From NCBI GenBank assembly GCA_017416345.1, contig JAFQCR010000007.1, positions 40,388 to 104,387 of the forward strand: a stretch of 64,000 bases of DNA, given 5' to 3'. Within the stretch, counting starts at the first letter, position 1, and every line of letters begins with the position of its first letter. This document shows positions 61,706 through 64,000 of this stretch, piece by piece. This DNA is from Clostridia bacterium. GTDB taxonomy: Bacteria > Bacillota > Clostridia > Oscillospirales > Acutalibacteraceae. A program made the translations under genes and the position numbers. The notes beneath the pieces are model-generated. The model did no database searches, had not been told where the DNA came from, and was given only the letters and a program-made list of their open reading frames with translations.

Positions 61706-63000
61706 CGTGCAGCCCTCCATTTCATTGCGGGCTTGGATACAAGCAAGGTGAGTGACAGCAGTACCAAGGTCATAACGATCATGGTAATGCCTACAACTAA
61801 TGCATAATGAACGGTCGTGTCGCCTATGAGCAGGTAGGGGAGATCCTCAAACAGTAGCTTGCTTCCGCCGATGAACAACGGTGCGATCTTGTTCTGAACG
61901 CCAAAAAGCTCGTTCGTTCTGACGGCTCCGATATCGGAATTATAAAGCAGCATCAATGCACCGCAAATCCCTACCGAAAGCATTGCCGATATAATGTTGT
62001 TTTGCGACAGCATTGAGGCAAGCAGGATAAATGCGGCTATCATAATGCAAAACAGGGCTTTCATACCGTGGTGTATAACAAGAAAGGTGCCTGCAGATAC
62101 GGCTAAAGGAATGTTCTCATAGCCAACTATTGCCTGGATCGGAAGACCCCAGGCGGCTGAAAATTGATTACCTGCCGTCAGTATAAAGAAGGAACCGGCG
62201 AAATATGCAATAAGACAGATCATCACAACGGTTAAAGTTGCGCCGATCTGCTTTAGCGTGAACAAACGTATGCCACCGGGCGAAACAAGTATTTGATTAG
62301 ATACCTTGCTTTGCGCACACCCCGAAAAGACGCTGAATACACAAAGCGCAACAAGTATTATGATGTAGTAGTCGTTATCGGCATAGTCGAGCGTTCTGTC
62401 AACATAATAAGTGTCGATCACATCAAAGTCGGGATCGACCTTGTCATACTGCGCCAGAGCTGTCTCGTACATAGGAACCTTTTCGTGGTATATCGAGGCC
62501 TCATTCTGTCCTCGTTTGATACTACGGCGCATTATCTCCTGATTGCTGAGAAGATTAATGTCGAATTTTTCCTGAGCGTTAAGTCTGCGTTCAAGCCCCA
62601 TAAACAGACCTTGGTCACCGCTGACTGTTTCGCTGAAAACACCCGGCATTGCCAGCATATCACGGCGCCATTTTATCATTTCAACATTCAATGCGCCGCC
62701 GCCACCGGCAGCTTGGATCACAGGGTTGAGCACTTCGTCGGGTCGCTCACCGTCATACATAGTAAAGTTTTCAATTGCTTTTACACGTTCGTCAGCGGCA
62801 TCGTAATCCGCATTAAAGGTGTCAAAAAACTTATTTCGGTCACCGTCGTAGTGTTCGTTGATATACTTTGTCTGGCTGTCGGTCAATCCCCAAAAGAGAG
62901 AAGATTCCTCGGCTTTTGTGCTTATAAAAAGTATACACATAAAAAGCAACACGATCAAAAGTGCTTTGGGCAATTGACCCTTTAACAATACCTGATACAT
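61702..63000 (-). CDS. ABC exporter membrane protein 1
   Basis: 432 residues. N-terminal helix (LLIVLLFMCILFIST region, about 13-28), an external domain of about 180 residues, and about six membrane helices from residue 210 on (YIIILVALCVFSVFSG). AGGTGA upstream of the ATG. The overall topology resembles the second permease encoded downstream. It lies 3 bases after the ATPase gene, and the three genes form an export system of ABC-2 type. Confidence 0.8.
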   Translation of the reverse strand: MYQVLLKGQLPKALLIVLLFMCILFISTKAEESSLFWGLTDSQTKYINEHYDGDRNKFFDTFNADYDAADERVKAIENFTMYDGERPDEVLNPVIQAAGGGGALNVEMIKWRRDMLAMPGVFSETVSGDQGLFMGLERRLNAQEKFDINLLSNQEIMRRSIKRGQNEASIYHEKVPMYETALAQYDKVDPDFDVIDTYYVDRTLDYADNDYYIIILVALCVFSVFSGCAQSKVSNQILVSPGGIRLFTLKQIGATLTVVMICLIAYFAGSFFILTAGNQFSAAWGLPIQAIVGYENIPLAVSAGTFLVIHHGMKALFCIMIAAFILLASMLSQNNIISAMLSVGICGALMLLYNSDIGAVRTNELFGVQNKIAPLFIGGSKLLFEDLPYLLIGDTTVHYALVVGITMIVMTLVLLSLTLLVSKPAMKWRAAR

Positions 63001-63003
63001 ATG

Positions 63004-63843
63004 TCACCTCTTTGCAATACTGTTGAAATACACATCTGTAAGGTCGGCAGGCTTCATAACGGCACCGTCGCAGGGGCTTTCATCACATATAACGATACGT
63101 CTGCCGTCAGAATGATATGAGGCAACACCCGACGGCAACTCGGCCTCCTCGGGCACCTGCCACACCTTTCCTATCAGTTTTTCAATAAGCTCGGACTGCT
63201 CGCCCTCGGCTTCAACAACACCCTCTTTAAGAAGTATTATTCGGTCGGCGATGTTCTCTATATCAGATACGATATGTGTTGAGATTATGATGATACACTC
63301 TTTTTTCAGTGTGCAAAGGTGGTTCTTCAGTTCCTCACGTTCATAAATATCAAGTCCTGCGCTGGGCTCGTCGAGGATTATGATTTTGGGATCGCCCAAA
63401 AACGTGCCACACAGAGCTAAACGCTGTTTCATACCACCCGAAAAGGCACGGATCTTTTTCTTGCGGGCATCAATAATACCGAATTTTTGTAAAAGAACAG
63501 TGCTTTGTTCTCTGACAGTCTTTTTGTCAAGACCCTTTAGTGCGCCGCAGAACTCGAGATATTCGTCGGCTGTGTAGCTTTTGTACATAGGTTGCGTTTG
63601 AAACTGAACGCTGAGAATAGAGTAATAATCCTTTTGAAGAGTAAAAACGTCGGTGCCGTTGTATGTAACGTTACCGTTGTCGGGAGTAAGCAGGGTGGTG
63701 ATGATATTCATCAACGTTGTTTTGCCTGCGCCGTTTGAACCAAGCAAAGCTGTAATACCTTCTGAAAAAACACCGCTGACCGAGTTCAACGCTTGTTTTT
63801 TACCGAAGCGCTTACTGATATTTTGAAATTTTAATTCAGACAT
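63004..63843 (-). CDS. ABC transporter ATP-binding protein
   Basis: 279 residues. Walker A LLGSNGAGKTT (K41), signature FSGGMKQRL (about residue 139), Walker B IIILDEPSAGLD and the H-loop in IISTHIVSD. ABC-2-type ATPase (CcmA/NatA-like). GAGAGGAG before the ATG lies in the end of the previous gene. First transporter gene of the three-gene set; the substrate is not evident. Confidence 0.94.
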   Translation of the reverse strand: MSELKFQNISKRFGKKQALNSVSGVFSEGITALLGSNGAGKTTLMNIITTLLTPDNGNVTYNGTDVFTLQKDYYSILSVQFQTQPMYKSYTADEYLEFCGALKGLDKKTVREQSTVLLQKFGIIDARKKKIRAFSGGMKQRLALCGTFLGDPKIIILDEPSAGLDIYEREELKNHLCTLKKECIIIISTHIVSDIENIADRIILLKEGVVEAEGEQSELIEKLIGKVWQVPEEAELPSGVASYHSDGRRIVICDESPCDGAVMKPADLTDVYFNSIAKR

Positions 63844-63846
63844 ATT

Positions 63847-64000
63847 CTACTCCTCTCCGTAGATCAACTTAGTCTCTCCGGTCTCAAGATCATATAGTTT
63901 ATACCAATCCACTCCAAAGGCGGTATAACACACATACCGTGCATCAAGGACATACAGACCCGTTGACTTACCTTCATAAATCGTTGCTGTTTCGGCGGTA
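63847..64000 (-). CDS. C-terminal end of a protein with a propeller-like tail (5' end outside window)
   Basis: Open frame entering from the right edge, ending with TAG at 63849-63847; 51 residues are visible. Its end includes GLYVLDARYVCYTAF and YDLETGETKLIYGEE, resembling one blade of a beta-propeller (TolB or DUF5050-like repeats). The stop lies 3 bases before the ATPase start, and its last codons contain the ATPase ribosome site, so it belongs to the same operon. Function unknown. Confidence 0.7.
   Translation of the reverse strand, partial: TAETATIYEGKSTGLYVLDARYVCYTAFGVDWYKLYDLETGETKLIYGEE

Overview
The window looks like chromosomal DNA of a low-to-mid GC Gram-positive anaerobe of the class Clostridia, most likely a gut member of the Oscillospirales/Ruminococcaceae type. 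This is inferred from gene content: RNase J, a GdpP-type c-di-AMP phosphodiesterase beside rplI-dnaB, FakA/Asp23, FtsH, a folate ECF component under a THF riboswitch, QueH, and small DUF3795 and DUF6809 proteins. Shine-Dalgarno sites are strong, TTG starts are common, and there are no outer-membrane genes. I saw no tRNA, rRNA, CRISPR array, prophage or replication origin.

Layout. 1-6.4 kb: the tail of a surface-type protein, a small Cys-rich membrane protein, queH, a GH27 alpha-galactosidase, an esterase, and a transporter divergent from a LysR regulator. 6.4-15.3 kb: housekeeping genes: D,D-carboxypeptidase, pgi, a small P-loop protein, yceD-rpmF, then an operon of DUF512 protein, der, plsY, gpsA and a DUF2809 protein. 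15.3-20 kb is an accessory stretch: a 224-bp nested palindromic element, a DUF3795-VOC-DUF3795 cluster, a broken REP-associated transposase (RAYT), the THF riboswitch with folT, a divergent pair of tiny proteins, and a MATE exporter. 20-31 kb: acetyltransferases, a GH42-like glycosidase, a dipeptidase, a DHH protein, two flavoproteins and two tandem deacetylase lipoproteins. 31-34.4 kb: gapA, an array of GC-rich hairpins, a DUF6809 protein and a CapA protein. 34.6-43.7 kb: RNase J, gdpP-like, rplI, dnaB, tilS and ftsH, all on the plus strand. 43.7-48.9 kb: a SLOG/HTH gene pair between duplicated terminators, an oxidoreductase divergent from an AraC regulator, an amidohydrolase, a NUDIX protein and a DUF559 cassette inside inverted repeats. 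48.9-56.4 kb, minus strand: recG, fakA, an Asp23 protein, a peptide-binding lipoprotein, ymdB and a DMT transporter. 56.6-60.5 kb: murI, a DUF1934 protein, argS and an alpha/beta hydrolase. 60.6-64 kb: an ABC exporter operon (ATPase plus two membrane proteins) and the tail of another gene.

The most distinctive theme is small repetitive DNA. At least three families of palindromic intergenic repeats are scattered through the window. One copy lies inside a RAYT transposase and explains its frameshift. A pair forms the ends of a DUF559 endonuclease-like cassette and supplies its Shine-Dalgarno site and stop codon. A SLOG/HTH pair sits between two identical 30-bp terminator copies. The THF riboswitch, with a visible Shine-Dalgarno-sequestering hairpin, is the clearest regulatory RNA.
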